Origin: UBA11540 sp045531755
GTDB lineage: Bacteria; Bacillota; Clostridia; Oscillospirales; Ruminococcaceae
DNA: 10,088 nt
NCBI GenBank assembly: GCA_045531755.1
Contig: JAZSEP010000053.1
Coordinates: 1 to 10,088 of the forward strand
Reading direction: 5' to 3'
Shown here: positions 1 to 6,640 of the stretch, piece by piece
Position numbering within the stretch: the first letter of the stretch is position 1
Layout: every line of letters starts with the position of its first letter
Notes under the pieces: generated by a model
What the model saw: only the letters and a program-made list of their open reading frames with translations
Database searches by the model: none
What the model was told of the DNA's origin: nothing
Translations under genes and position numbers: made by a program

Positions 1-425
1 GGGCAAACGTGAAGATAGGAAGCTCAGGAAAAACGATGGCGCAGATAGGCTGTGTTACTACCTCGATTGCCATGATGGAGTCATATCGCACGGGGTCTGT
101 CATCTATCCCGACGCTATGTCACGAAAACTACATTATTCTTCGTCGGGTGACGTTTACTGGCCAACAGACTATACTGCTACCTATACAAAGGACGAATAC
201 CTTGAAAGGATTTACAAGCTTCTCAAGGAAGGAAAGCCTGTTCTTATAGGTGCAAAAACCTATTCCGGCGCTCAGCATTGGGTGGTAATCACGGGTTATA
301 AGGGCGGAGAAACGCCAACCGAAGCCGACTTTACCATAAACGACCCAGGCTCGAAGACACGAACTACATTGAAGCAGTTTTTGAACACATATCCCGTATT
401 TTACAAGTATTTCTATTATAACTGA
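1..425 (+). CDS. C39-like cysteine peptidase family protein, 5' end cut by the window
   Basis: This is the C-terminal part of a papain-like cysteine peptidase of the C39-like type, a family often found in secreted or cell-wall proteins of Gram-positive bacteria. Counting from the GTG at position 9, it shows the IGSSGKT lead-in, a glutamine at residue 12 (oxyanion hole), the probable nucleophile Cys15 in AQIGC, a histidine at 90 in AQHWVVITGY, and Asp112 in the INDPGS motif. That is a complete Gln/Cys/His/Asp set. The reading frame is open to the left edge (codons from base 3), no ribosome binding site precedes the GTG, and family members usually carry a signal peptide or repeats before this domain. 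The GTG is therefore probably an internal valine codon and the gene starts outside the window. It converges on the glycoside hydrolase operon and is probably unrelated to it. The substrate cannot be predicted. Confidence 0.75.
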   Translation, partial: ANVKIGSSGKTMAQIGCVTTSIAMMESYRTGSVIYPDAMSRKLHYSSSGDVYWPTDYTATYTKDEYLERIYKLLKEGKPVLIGAKTYSGAQHWVVITGYKGGETPTEADFTINDPGSKTRTTLKQFLNTYPVFYKYFYYN

Positions 426-431
426 TACAAA

Positions 432-471
432 CTGCAAGGCGGTCTATCCGAGAGGACAGACCGCCTTGCAG
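432..471. terminator. Long hairpin between converging genes, probable bidirectional terminator
   Basis: Two 18-nt arms (432-449 and 454-471) pair with one A/C mismatch around a GAGA loop, giving a GC-rich stem 7 nt after the peptidase stop and 24 nt after the glycoside hydrolase stop on the other strand. On the minus strand the stem is followed by TTTGT, on the plus strand by a poor T tract. It therefore looks better as the terminator of the minus-strand operon, though it may serve both. Termination is inferred from structure only. Confidence 0.7.
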
Positions 472-495
472 CAGTAGTATTGTAATTTAGAGAGG

Positions 496-2757
496 TTATC
501 TGTTTTTGGGTTTTCTTATTTTGTTGAGTTTTGCGTTGAGCGCAAGAAGCTCTTCCTTGGTGAAGCTGACGTTCATCATTCCCATCATACTTGTAAGGCG
601 AAGCACGGAGAAACCGCCCATCATCTGCATAAGTCCGCCGTCTGCTTTGAGGTCAACTTCAAATCCGCCGGATTTTTTCTCTTCGGATTTTTTGCCCTCG
701 TTCATCTTCTTTTTGAGAGCAAGGCCGAACTTTGCAAACCACATCTTACCGCGGAAGGATTTCATTATATCAGCAACTGTGTCATTGAGGCAGTATCTTC
801 CTTCGGGTGCAACAACGTCGAACCAATTGAGAACCGCTCCTACTTCACGAAGAACGTAGTCCATGTTCATTTCGTCGACCTTGCGGATTTTGCCCTCGTC
901 GGTGAGTTCGCCTGCTTTAGCAACGATTGTGCTCTCGCCGACATTCTTAACCTCAAAATAGAAGAAGTGGTCGGGAGCGGTCTTTTTGCCTATGCTTTCG
1001 CCGTTCACAAAGAGCTCAACCTCGGGCTGATTGGAGTATACTGTTACCTTTGCAACGTCCTCTACCCTATCAACGTATCTCTTACCGCAGAGATGAACGA
1101 AGGGCTCGTCAGACAGCCAAGCCTTATAAGCATAGAAGGAATCCTTCTTATACTTTCTGTCCATCGTCATAAGACCCTTATGGTTCTGACCGTTTTCGCC
1201 GCCTTCGTTTCTTGCGTCAGCGCCGAAATCGAACATATTCCAAACGTGTGTAGCCCAGATGTATTTTCTTGTGAAGAGCTGTTTGATGAGCTCCTCGTGG
1301 TAATACGCCTGATATTCCTCGGTATAGTCGCCCTGTTTGGGGTCGCTTGTATGCCAGTTGAGAGCCTCACAGCCATATTCGGAACAACCTATCGGAATTG
1401 TCGGGTGCATAGCGTGGAATTTGTCAAACCAAGGACCGTTCATATCGGTATTTCCGCCGTACCAACCAAAATAGTGGTTATAGGATACAACGTCGGGAAT
1501 CTGAAGATACGGGTCGTCCATCTTACACATAGAAACTGCAGCGATGGTTGTAAGCCTTGTCTTATCCATCTCGTGACAGAGGTCGTTGAGAATTCTATGG
1601 TTTTCGAGCAGGTCGTCGTCGGAGCCTGCGATGGAAATCTCGTTGGAAAGTCCCCAAACAACGATAGAAGGATGGTTGTAGTTCTGGGAAATGAGCTCCT
1701 TCATCTGCGAAATGGTATTCTCACGGCCTGTAGGCATGTGTCTTGAAATATAGGGAATCTCCGCCCAGATTACAAGACCTTTTTCATCGCAGAGGTCATA
1801 GAAATACTGGTCGTGCTGGTAGTGTGCAAGGCGTATGGTTGTTGCGCCGAGCTCCATTATAAGCTCTATATCCTCCTCGTGATGCTCGGGAAGAAGCGCA
1901 TTGCCCACTCCCCATCTATCCTGATGGCGTGATACACCGCGGAGGGGATATTCTTCGCCGTTTAATATAAATCCGTTATCGGGGTCAATCTTAAAGGTAC
2001 GGCAACCAAAGCGAGAGCATACGTTATCGAGTACCTCTTCGCCTTCTACTATCTCTGCCTCACAGCAGTAGAGATAGGGGTCTTTTCTACCGTTCCAAAG
2101 GTGAACGTCTTTGATTTCGAAAACAACCTTTTTATCGGTGGATTCTATTCTTTGAAGCTCGTTTTCCTCTTTGTCGTAGAGAGTATAAACGATTTTCTGT
2201 CCGTCCAAAAGTTCGGTTGTGTAAACCTCAACCTCGACCTTTGCATCCTTTTCTACTATTTCGGGAGTAATTTTTATTCCGGGAGCTCCGTAGTAGTCAA
2301 GGTCAAAGTGGTTCTTGCTTGTCGCGATGAGGTTTACGTTTCTGTACAAACCGCCATAGAAGGTGAAGTCAGCCATCTGCGGATAGACTTCTTCATTTGC
2401 GGAGTTATCTACGATAATAGCAAGCTCATTTTCATCAGCGAGAGCCCCTGTGAGATTAACTCTCCAGGTGGAATATCCGCCGTCGTGATGTGCAAGCTTA
2501 TTTCCGTTGAGATATACGTCAGCGGAAGAGTTTGCGCCGCGGATTTCGAGGTAGTAGCAGTCTGCTTCGGGAAGGTCTGCTTTTTTGATGGTCTTCACAT
2601 AAAGGCAGGAGCCTCTGAAGTAGTCGTTTCCGCCATCAAAGCCGTCCTCTGCATTCCAGGAATGAGGAAGATTTACTGCTGTTCCCTCGCGAAGATTTAT
2701 GTCGGTTGTGTTTTTGGCAAAAAGCCAGTTTTCATTTAGGTTTAATACTTTTCTCAA
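496..2757 (-). CDS. Family 2 glycoside hydrolase, probable cytosolic beta-glucuronidase
   Basis: This 753-residue enzyme has the GH2 layout: an N-terminal jelly-roll sugar-binding domain (about 1-150, with RGANSSADVYLNG), an immunoglobulin-like domain (about 150-255) and a TIM barrel (about 260-550). The acid/base is Glu373 in WGLSNE and the nucleophile is Glu460 in IGCSEYG. An Asn525-His-Lys527 motif lies where beta-glucuronidases carry the NxK pair that contacts the sugar carboxylate. Some beta-galactosidase-like GH2 enzymes have a similar NDK, so the motif supports but does not prove glucuronidase activity. A second beta-sandwich (about 565-620) follows, then an unusual tail of about 100 residues rich in Met, Lys and Gly. 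There is no signal peptide, so it should act in the cytosol on imported substrate. The start is a TTG with AGGAG 9 nt upstream; no nearby ATG fits. It is the second gene of an operon with the GPH transporter. Beta-galacturonidase or beta-galactosidase activity remains possible. Confidence 0.85.
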   Translation of the reverse strand: MRKVLNLNENWLFAKNTTDINLREGTAVNLPHSWNAEDGFDGGNDYFRGSCLYVKTIKKADLPEADCYYLEIRGANSSADVYLNGNKLAHHDGGYSTWRVNLTGALADENELAIIVDNSANEEVYPQMADFTFYGGLYRNVNLIATSKNHFDLDYYGAPGIKITPEIVEKDAKVEVEVYTTELLDGQKIVYTLYDKEENELQRIESTDKKVVFEIKDVHLWNGRKDPYLYCCEAEIVEGEEVLDNVCSRFGCRTFKIDPDNGFILNGEEYPLRGVSRHQDRWGVGNALLPEHHEEDIELIMELGATTIRLAHYQHDQYFYDLCDEKGLVIWAEIPYISRHMPTGRENTISQMKELISQNYNHPSIVVWGLSNEISIAGSDDDLLENHRILNDLCHEMDKTRLTTIAAVSMCKMDDPYLQIPDVVSYNHYFGWYGGNTDMNGPWFDKFHAMHPTIPIGCSEYGCEALNWHTSDPKQGDYTEEYQAYYHEELIKQLFTRKYIWATHVWNMFDFGADARNEGGENGQNHKGLMTMDRKYKKDSFYAYKAWLSDEPFVHLCGKRYVDRVEDVAKVTVYSNQPEVELFVNGESIGKKTAPDHFFYFEVKNVGESTIVAKAGELTDEGKIRKVDEMNMDYVLREVGAVLNWFDVVAPEGRYCLNDTVADIMKSFRGKMWFAKFGLALKKKMNEGKKSEEKKSGGFEVDLKADGGLMQMMGGFSVLRLTSMMGMMNVSFTKEELLALNAKLNKIRKPKNR

Positions 2758-2766
2758 TTTGCTTTA

Positions 2767-2771
2767 CTCCT
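2767..2771 (-). promoter_or_regulatory. Ribosome binding site that fixes the TTG start of the glycoside hydrolase
   Basis: On the minus strand AGGAG lies 9 nt before the TTG at 2757-2755. No in-frame ATG or GTG lies closer, and the resulting N-terminus (MRKVLNLNENWLF) matches the usual beginning of GH2 enzymes, so this site decides the start codon. Confidence 0.7.
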
Positions 2772-2791
2772 TTGGGGTTATCTTTTCAAAA

Positions 2792-2818
2792 TGTCCGACT
2801 GCACAAGGCAGTCGGACA
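2792..2818 (-). promoter_or_regulatory. Perfect intercistronic hairpin between transporter and glycoside hydrolase genes
   Basis: The arms TGTCCGACTGC and GCAGTCGGACA pair perfectly over 11 bp around a 5-nt loop, 8 nt after the transporter stop codon and about 20 nt before the next ribosome binding site. On the minus strand the stem is followed by TTTTG, a short U tract. It could be a leaky terminator that lowers expression of the downstream gene, or a 3' stabiliser of the transporter message after processing. Which one applies cannot be read from sequence. Confidence 0.65.
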
Positions 2819-2826
2819 CAAATTGT

Positions 2827-4284
2827 TTATGCCTGTTCAGAAACGGTTTCAACAGCCTCTACGTCGCGGCCGAGTTCTTTGTTCATCTTAGCAAGTGTCT
2901 TCTTGTCAAGATTGTAGACAAGTGCAAGTCCGACAAACTGCATAACAGCAGAAACAAGGAAGAGCACAGCAACAAGAACACGCAGATTGATAGCAACGTC
3001 AAAGGAAAGGAGTGTGACGTCGATTGCAGCCTCTCCTGTCAAAGGATCTACAGAGTTATTAACATAACCGAGAGAGTTCATTATGACAAGTGCTACAGCA
3101 GGACCTACACCCTGTGCGAGCTTACGGAAGAAGGAATGAAGTGCATAAACAGTACCTTCCTCGCGCTTGCCTGTCTTCCACTCGTTATAGTCAATAGCAT
3201 CACCCATCATAGCCCAAGAAACTGTGGAGTAGATTCCAAGTCCCAAGCTATAAACGAGCTGACAAAGAATGTAGATTATAAGGTCAAGTCCTGTGTTGTC
3301 GGGTGTGATTATGAAAAGTCCGAGACCACCGATGATGGAGCAGATAGCACCAACAACAGAGAGCTCCTTCTTACCGTATTTTCCAACCATCTTACGAGCA
3401 AGTGGTGTGAAAACTACAATCGGAATCATTGCAAACAACTGAACTACACCGGAAATCTGAGGATTCTTGAAGTAGATCTGGAATACTACCGAAACGGCTG
3501 TTGCGGCACCCTGCATACCGATGAACATACCCATAGCAGCAAGAGTTGCGCCTACTGCGGGACGGTTGTGCAAGAAGTTCTTCATTGCTTCAAACACATT
3601 GAACTTGGGTTGCTCTTCTTTGAGAGTAACGTTAGTGTCAACACGGATTTCGGTATTTCTGATCATAAACTGGAAGCAGATAAATCCAAGAACGCCCATG
3701 ATAAGAGCTGCAAGAAATACCTTAAATCCGTTGAGAGATTTGTCCGGATTGTAGATTATAAAAGGAAGGATTACCATAGGAAGCATATTTCCAACCATGG
3801 AACCTACAGAACGCCATGCAGAGAGCGAAGCACGATCTGAAGGATCGTTGGAGATAAGCGAAAGCAGAGAACCATAAGGAACGTTAGCTATTGTATAGAA
3901 AGCATCCCATACTATATATCCTGCTACGAATATTATCATCTTTGCCCATACAGGTGCCTGCGGGAAAGGAAGGAAGCAACACGCGCCACCAACGATAAGT
4001 CCGATAGAGCCTACCCATATATATGTCAGGAATTTGTTGCGTTTATAAGTATGGCGGTCAGCGTCAATGATAGATCCGATAAGCGGATCGTTTATAGCAT
4101 CCCAAACCTGCACAATAACGAGCAAGAGGGAATACCAAAGTCCCATGCCCATAACCTGAGTCCAGAACAATGCCATTGTTCCCTTGAGTGCAAAGCTCAT
4201 ATTACAGCCAAGGTCGCCGGCAGCATAAGCGATACTGTCGCGTATGCCAAATTTACGTGTCTTTTTGTTTTCCACCTTTAACAT
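2827..4284 (-). CDS. GPH-family sugar:cation symporter, probable hexuronide importer
   Basis: This 485-residue membrane protein belongs to the glycoside-pentoside-hexuronide:cation symporters (MelB/YicJ/UidB type, major facilitator superfamily). Family marks are the N-terminal AYAAGDLGCN, the WDAINDPLIGSIID segment at about 61-74, NVPYGSLLSLISNDPSDRA at about 134-152, and the cytoplasmic DAIDYNEWKTGKREEG motif at about 362-377. Roughly twelve hydrophobic segments are visible, and the C-terminus is short and charged, as expected in the cytoplasm. It is the first gene of an operon with the glycoside hydrolase, so it probably imports the intact glycoside that enzyme cleaves. The start is ambiguous: the ATG at 4284 directly abuts an AGGGGAG sequence, whereas the GTG at 4275 (giving MENKKTRKFG, 482 residues) lies 9 nt after it, the normal spacing. 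The family call is firm; the substrate comes from context. Confidence 0.9.
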   Translation of the reverse strand: MLKVENKKTRKFGIRDSIAYAAGDLGCNMSFALKGTMALFWTQVMGMGLWYSLLLVIVQVWDAINDPLIGSIIDADRHTYKRNKFLTYIWVGSIGLIVGGACCFLPFPQAPVWAKMIIFVAGYIVWDAFYTIANVPYGSLLSLISNDPSDRASLSAWRSVGSMVGNMLPMVILPFIIYNPDKSLNGFKVFLAALIMGVLGFICFQFMIRNTEIRVDTNVTLKEEQPKFNVFEAMKNFLHNRPAVGATLAAMGMFIGMQGAATAVSVVFQIYFKNPQISGVVQLFAMIPIVVFTPLARKMVGKYGKKELSVVGAICSIIGGLGLFIITPDNTGLDLIIYILCQLVYSLGLGIYSTVSWAMMGDAIDYNEWKTGKREEGTVYALHSFFRKLAQGVGPAVALVIMNSLGYVNNSVDPLTGEAAIDVTLLSFDVAINLRVLVAVLFLVSAVMQFVGLALVYNLDKKTLAKMNKELGRDVEAVETVSEQA

Positions 4285-4291
4285 CTCCCCT
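4285..4291 (-). promoter_or_regulatory. Shine-Dalgarno sequence touching the annotated transporter start
   Basis: On the minus strand AGGGGAG ends directly at the ATG of 4284-4282. Initiation there would leave no spacer, while the in-frame GTG at 4275-4273 lies 9 nt downstream. The spacing favours the GTG, giving a protein three residues shorter. Confidence 0.5.
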
Positions 4292-4322
4292 GTAATTAAT
4301 TTAGACCAAGCATATTGTTCTA

Positions 4323-4350
4323 ATTATATTCTACCTTAACCGTATTAAAA
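4323..4350 (-). promoter_or_regulatory. Candidate promoter of the transporter-glycoside hydrolase operon
   Basis: A perfect -10 TATAAT (plus-strand ATTATA at 4323-4328) lies about 30 nt before the start codon, on the minus strand. The -35 region 16-17 nt further up (around 4345-4351, read as TTTTAA or CTTTTA) matches the consensus poorly. A good -10 with a poor -35 fits a promoter needing an activator, such as the divergent AraC-type protein, but that is inference. Confidence 0.45.
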
Positions 4351-4372
4351 GCGTGAGTATTTTTTTTAGGCG

Positions 4373-4391
4373 TTTTTGTATATTTTTTGTA
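4373..4391. repeat. Tandem TTTTTGTA elements, one helical turn apart
   Basis: TTTTTGTA occurs at 4373-4380 and again at 4384-4391, 11 bp apart, so both would face the same side of the helix. A shorter copy, TTTTGTA, lies at 4414-4420 inside the regulator promoter spacer. The pair sits upstream of the transporter promoter and just upstream of the -35 of the regulator promoter, a plausible place for regulator binding. The region is AT-rich, so chance similarity is possible. Confidence 0.3.
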
Positions 4392-4398
4392 CCAACCA

Positions 4399-4427
4399 TT
4401 GAAAATCGCAAAATTTTGTACTATAAT
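4399..4427 (+). promoter_or_regulatory. Near-consensus sigma-A promoter of the left AraC-type regulator
   Basis: TTGAAA at 4399-4404 and TATAAT at 4422-4427 are separated by the ideal 17 bp. Transcription would begin near 4434, leaving a leader of about 48 nt before the ATG at 4482. This is the best-formed promoter in the window, which suggests steady expression of this regulator. Confidence 0.75.
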
Positions 4428-4434
4428 AATAATG

Positions 4435-4448
4435 AAAGTTAAAACTTT
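4435..4448. repeat. 14-bp palindrome at the predicted transcription start of the left regulator
   Basis: AAAGTT-AA-AACTTT is a perfect inverted repeat placed right at the predicted start of transcription. It could be an operator for repression or autoregulation. It is short and AT-rich, so it may also be incidental. Confidence 0.35.
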
Positions 4449-4481
4449 TTGGTTATGCTGAACAAAATTGGTGGTGCTGAT

Positions 4482-5711
4482 ATGTTTTATGAAACAGAAT
4501 TGCGTTTTTTGTGCGACGTGTTCAACAAATGCAGATTACAAACTCTGATTTTGGATATGAACTCTCAGGTTGACTCGCGAATTGATATGGGCTTCAGGCA
4601 GATATTCGGAGACCGTGATTCATATAACAAAAATATGGTTGAGTATTTTTGTGAAATTATGCCCGATACCATATATAAATTTGTAGATGCTCTTTCCTGC
4701 AGATATATTTTGCTTTTGCTGCCCCACACTTTGAATAACGCTGTTTTATGCATCGGGCCCTATCTTTCGTCCGAGCTTAATCAAGCGGACATTCTCGAAA
4801 TTGCCGAGCATCTGCGGCTTGACCCAAAACAAGCAAAGCAGCTGGAGAGTCATTACGGAAGCATTCCGTGTCTTCCCGACACAAGCAGGCTTTTCACGGT
4901 TTTAGATACCTTTGTAGAACGCATGTGGGGTTCTGCCGAGAACTATACAGTCGCAGAGGTCAGCAAGGAAAGACTGATTGACGATTTCCCGATACAACAA
5001 AAAAAGGACCCTTCGGATCCTGAAATAAAAGCAATGAATATGAAGATTATGGAAGCTCGATATGCCTATGAAAACGAGCTTATGCAGGCCGTATCTCAAG
5101 GGCAATCGCACAAGGCTGGGGTAATTCTTTCAAACTTTTCTCATCTATCCTTTGAAACACGTCTGCCGGATTCTGTGAGGAATTTGAAAAACTACTGTAT
5201 CATAATGAATACTCTATTGAGAAAAGCGGCAGAAAACGGCGGTGTGCATCCGATATATCTCGACAGTATTTCCTCTTCCTTTGCCAAAAAAATCGAGCAG
5301 GTAAACTCCACAAACGCCATACAAGGCTTGATGACAGAGATGTTCAATTCCTATTGCAAATTAGTCAAAAAGCATTCGATGAAGCACTTTTCACCGCCGG
5401 TACAAAAGGCCATCATTTATATCGATTCCGATTTAACTGCGAACCTTTCTCTTAGCGCCATAGCTGAGGCTCAAAACGTTAGTGCGAGCTATCTGTCGTG
5501 GTTATTCAAACAAGAAACGGGTGAAACACTAACCGACCACGTTAATAAAAAACGTGTAAAGCTTGCCAAAAAGCTTTTGGAAACCACGGGGCTTCAGATA
5601 CAAACAATTGCGCAGTATTGCGGTATTCTTGACGTTCAGTATTTTTCAAAGGTGTTTAAAAAATACGTTGGCAAATCTCCAAAAGAGTATCGCGAATCCG
5701 GAAAGGTGTAG
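4482..5711 (+). CDS. AraC-family transcriptional regulator, probable regulator of the transporter-glycoside hydrolase operon
   Basis: This 409-residue protein has a C-terminal AraC-type DNA-binding domain of two helix-turn-helix units (about residues 308-405). The first lies around LSLSAIAEAQNVSASYLSWLFK, the second around IQTIAQYCGILDVQYFSKVFKK, ending in the usual GKSPKEYR. Before it lies a stretch seen in many large clostridial AraC regulators (about 235-272, with KNYCIIMNTLLRKAAENGG and HPIYLDSISSSFA). The N-terminal 190 residues form a sensor-like region I cannot assign to a known domain; it lacks an obvious cupin motif. The ATG at 4482 is preferred because GGTGG lies about 7 nt before it and it follows the mapped promoter at a sensible distance. 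In-frame TTG and ATG codons at 4449 and 4455 have no ribosome binding site. It is divergent from the transporter operon, which suggests it controls that operon. The ligand is unknown. Confidence 0.85.
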   Translation: MFYETELRFLCDVFNKCRLQTLILDMNSQVDSRIDMGFRQIFGDRDSYNKNMVEYFCEIMPDTIYKFVDALSCRYILLLLPHTLNNAVLCIGPYLSSELNQADILEIAEHLRLDPKQAKQLESHYGSIPCLPDTSRLFTVLDTFVERMWGSAENYTVAEVSKERLIDDFPIQQKKDPSDPEIKAMNMKIMEARYAYENELMQAVSQGQSHKAGVILSNFSHLSFETRLPDSVRNLKNYCIIMNTLLRKAAENGGVHPIYLDSISSSFAKKIEQVNSTNAIQGLMTEMFNSYCKLVKKHSMKHFSPPVQKAIIYIDSDLTANLSLSAIAEAQNVSASYLSWLFKQETGETLTDHVNKKRVKLAKKLLETTGLQIQTIAQYCGILDVQYFSKVFKKYVGKSPKEYRESGKV

Positions 5712-5713
5712 TG

Positions 5714-6577
5714 CTATCTGTCAAGCCCCATCAAGCACGCGCGGGGATTCGTTCCGTATTCGGTTTTGAACGCCCTGTAGAAACTTGTATAGTCGTTAAA
5801 TCCGCAACGGACACACGCCTCGTTTGGTGTCATTCCTTCGGACAAAAGCTGTCTTGCAACAAGCAGTCGTTTTAACATTATATATCTATACACACTTATT
5901 CCGACTTCTCGGCTGAACTCGTGTGACAGGTGATATTTGCTGACATAGAAGTTTTGGGAAAGAAGTTCAAGCGAAATCTCCTTGTCGTAGTTTTCGCCTA
6001 TATATGCCAAAACGCGTGTAACAAGGTCGGAGTCTTCCTTCTTTTCCCTATATCCCCTTCCCGACAGCGAGAGACGGTTGAGCTCTGACATAAAGTGCAG
6101 AAATATTCCGTAGGCGCTGAGTCCGGCTCCCGAATCAGTGCTGTAGTTTTCGCGCACAAGCTCACCTAAAAGCGACATTATCTGAGCCCTGTGTGCAGCA
6201 TTGGGACGCAGAATATTGGAATGTGTGGGTAGTGAACTGTCAAAACAGCTCGTGAGGTTTACCGAATCATCCGAAAAGCTTTTAAGATACTCTGCGTTTA
6301 TCCAGATTACTATTCTTTCATACAGGGTACTCTCAGTATTGAGCACGTGTCTGTGCAGTTCCATTGGATTTATCAGCAACAGGTCGCCGGGGTCAAGACG
6401 GTACATTCTTCCGTCTACAAGGTAATCGACCTCGCCGCCAAGAAAACAGCACACTTCATAAAAATCGTGATGGTGCAGTTCACCGTCGCTTGGATTTGTG
6501 TCTTTATAGTGAAACACTTCGAATTTTTTATTATTCATGCTTTGTCTTGGGTCGAATCTTTGCGCTTTTACTCTCAT
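5714..6577 (-). CDS. AraC-family regulator with cupin sensor, probable regulator of uxaC-uxuA-uxuB
   Basis: This 287-residue protein has the classic two-part AraC layout. An N-terminal cupin ligand-binding domain (about 25-95) shows HHHDFYEVCCFLGG, the GDLLLINPMELHR motif and other conserved positions. The C-terminal domain (about 187-282) has two helix-turn-helix units and the family signature GFNDYTSFYRAFK...GTNPRACL. The ATG at 6577 is chosen because GGGTGA lies just upstream and the start follows a TTGACA/TAATAT promoter whose -10 box overlaps the earlier in-frame codons at 6622 and 6595, ruling these out if that promoter is used. The gene is divergent from uxaC and most likely senses a hexuronate or pathway intermediate. 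Its stop codon lies 2 bp from that of the left regulator, with no terminator between them. The sensor ligand is inference. Confidence 0.85.
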   Translation of the reverse strand: MRVKAQRFDPRQSMNNKKFEVFHYKDTNPSDGELHHHDFYEVCCFLGGEVDYLVDGRMYRLDPGDLLLINPMELHRHVLNTESTLYERIVIWINAEYLKSFSDDSVNLTSCFDSSLPTHSNILRPNAAHRAQIMSLLGELVRENYSTDSGAGLSAYGIFLHFMSELNRLSLSGRGYREKKEDSDLVTRVLAYIGENYDKEISLELLSQNFYVSKYHLSHEFSREVGISVYRYIMLKRLLVARQLLSEGMTPNEACVRCGFNDYTSFYRAFKTEYGTNPRACLMGLDR

Positions 6578-6593
6578 ATTATCACCCAAAATC

Positions 6594-6622
6594 ATATTAC
6601 AGCAAGATTTGCAATATGTCAA
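6594..6622 (-). promoter_or_regulatory. Promoter of the cupin AraC-type regulator
   Basis: On the minus strand TTGACA (plus-strand 6617-6622) and TAATAT (6594-6599) are 17 bp apart. The -35 box is perfect and the -10 matches the consensus at four of six positions. The predicted start near 6587 leaves a leader of about 10 nt. The -35 box partly overlaps the left member of the TGCAAT repeat pair, so a protein bound there could also block this promoter. Confidence 0.6.
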
Positions 6623-6640
6623 ACAAAATATGCAATTTCT
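6608..6640 (+). promoter_or_regulatory. Candidate AraC-type operator: two direct TGCAAT half-sites 21 bp apart
   Basis: TGCAAT occurs at 6610-6615 and 6631-6636, exactly 21 bp apart. Extended to 6608-6619 and 6629-6640, the copies agree at 9 of 12 positions (TnTGCAATnTnT). The downstream copy overlaps the -35 region of uxaC. In the classic AraC system, two direct half-sites spaced 21 bp with the proximal one overlapping the -35 are the activating arrangement. The likely binder is the divergent cupin-type regulator. The repeats are visible; their function is inferred. Confidence 0.5.

Noticed and set aside
967..1746. Open frame on the plus strand opposite the glycoside hydrolase gene
   Set aside because: It has no ribosome binding site and no recognisable family, and the opposite strand carries the GH2 catalytic barrel.
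2101..2739. Second plus-strand open frame opposite the N-terminal half of the glycoside hydrolase
   Set aside because: It is Val/Phe/Cys-rich low-information sequence complementary to a well-conserved coding region, with no start signal.
2791..3840. Long open frame on the plus strand opposite the transporter gene
   Set aside because: Its translation is rich in Cys, His and Ser/Asn with no domain pattern, and the minus strand encodes a clear GPH symporter over the same bases. It is a codon-bias shadow.
4395..4415. Possible catabolite control (cre) site in the left regulator promoter
   Set aside because: The TGAAAATCGC stretch places the central CG one base off the TGWAANCGNTNWCA consensus and the right half does not match.
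5693..5751. Inverted repeat CGAATCC...GGATTCG around the junction of the two regulators
   Set aside because: The arms are only 7 bp with 45 nt between them, and both lie within coding sequence for the C-terminal AraC motifs. There is no T tract, so a terminator role is not supported.
6578..6622. Longer version of the cupin regulator starting at the TTG at 6622
   Set aside because: There is no ribosome binding site for it, and the regulator's own -35 and -10 boxes lie inside the extra codons. The ATG at 6577 has a GGGTGA sequence and a matching family start.
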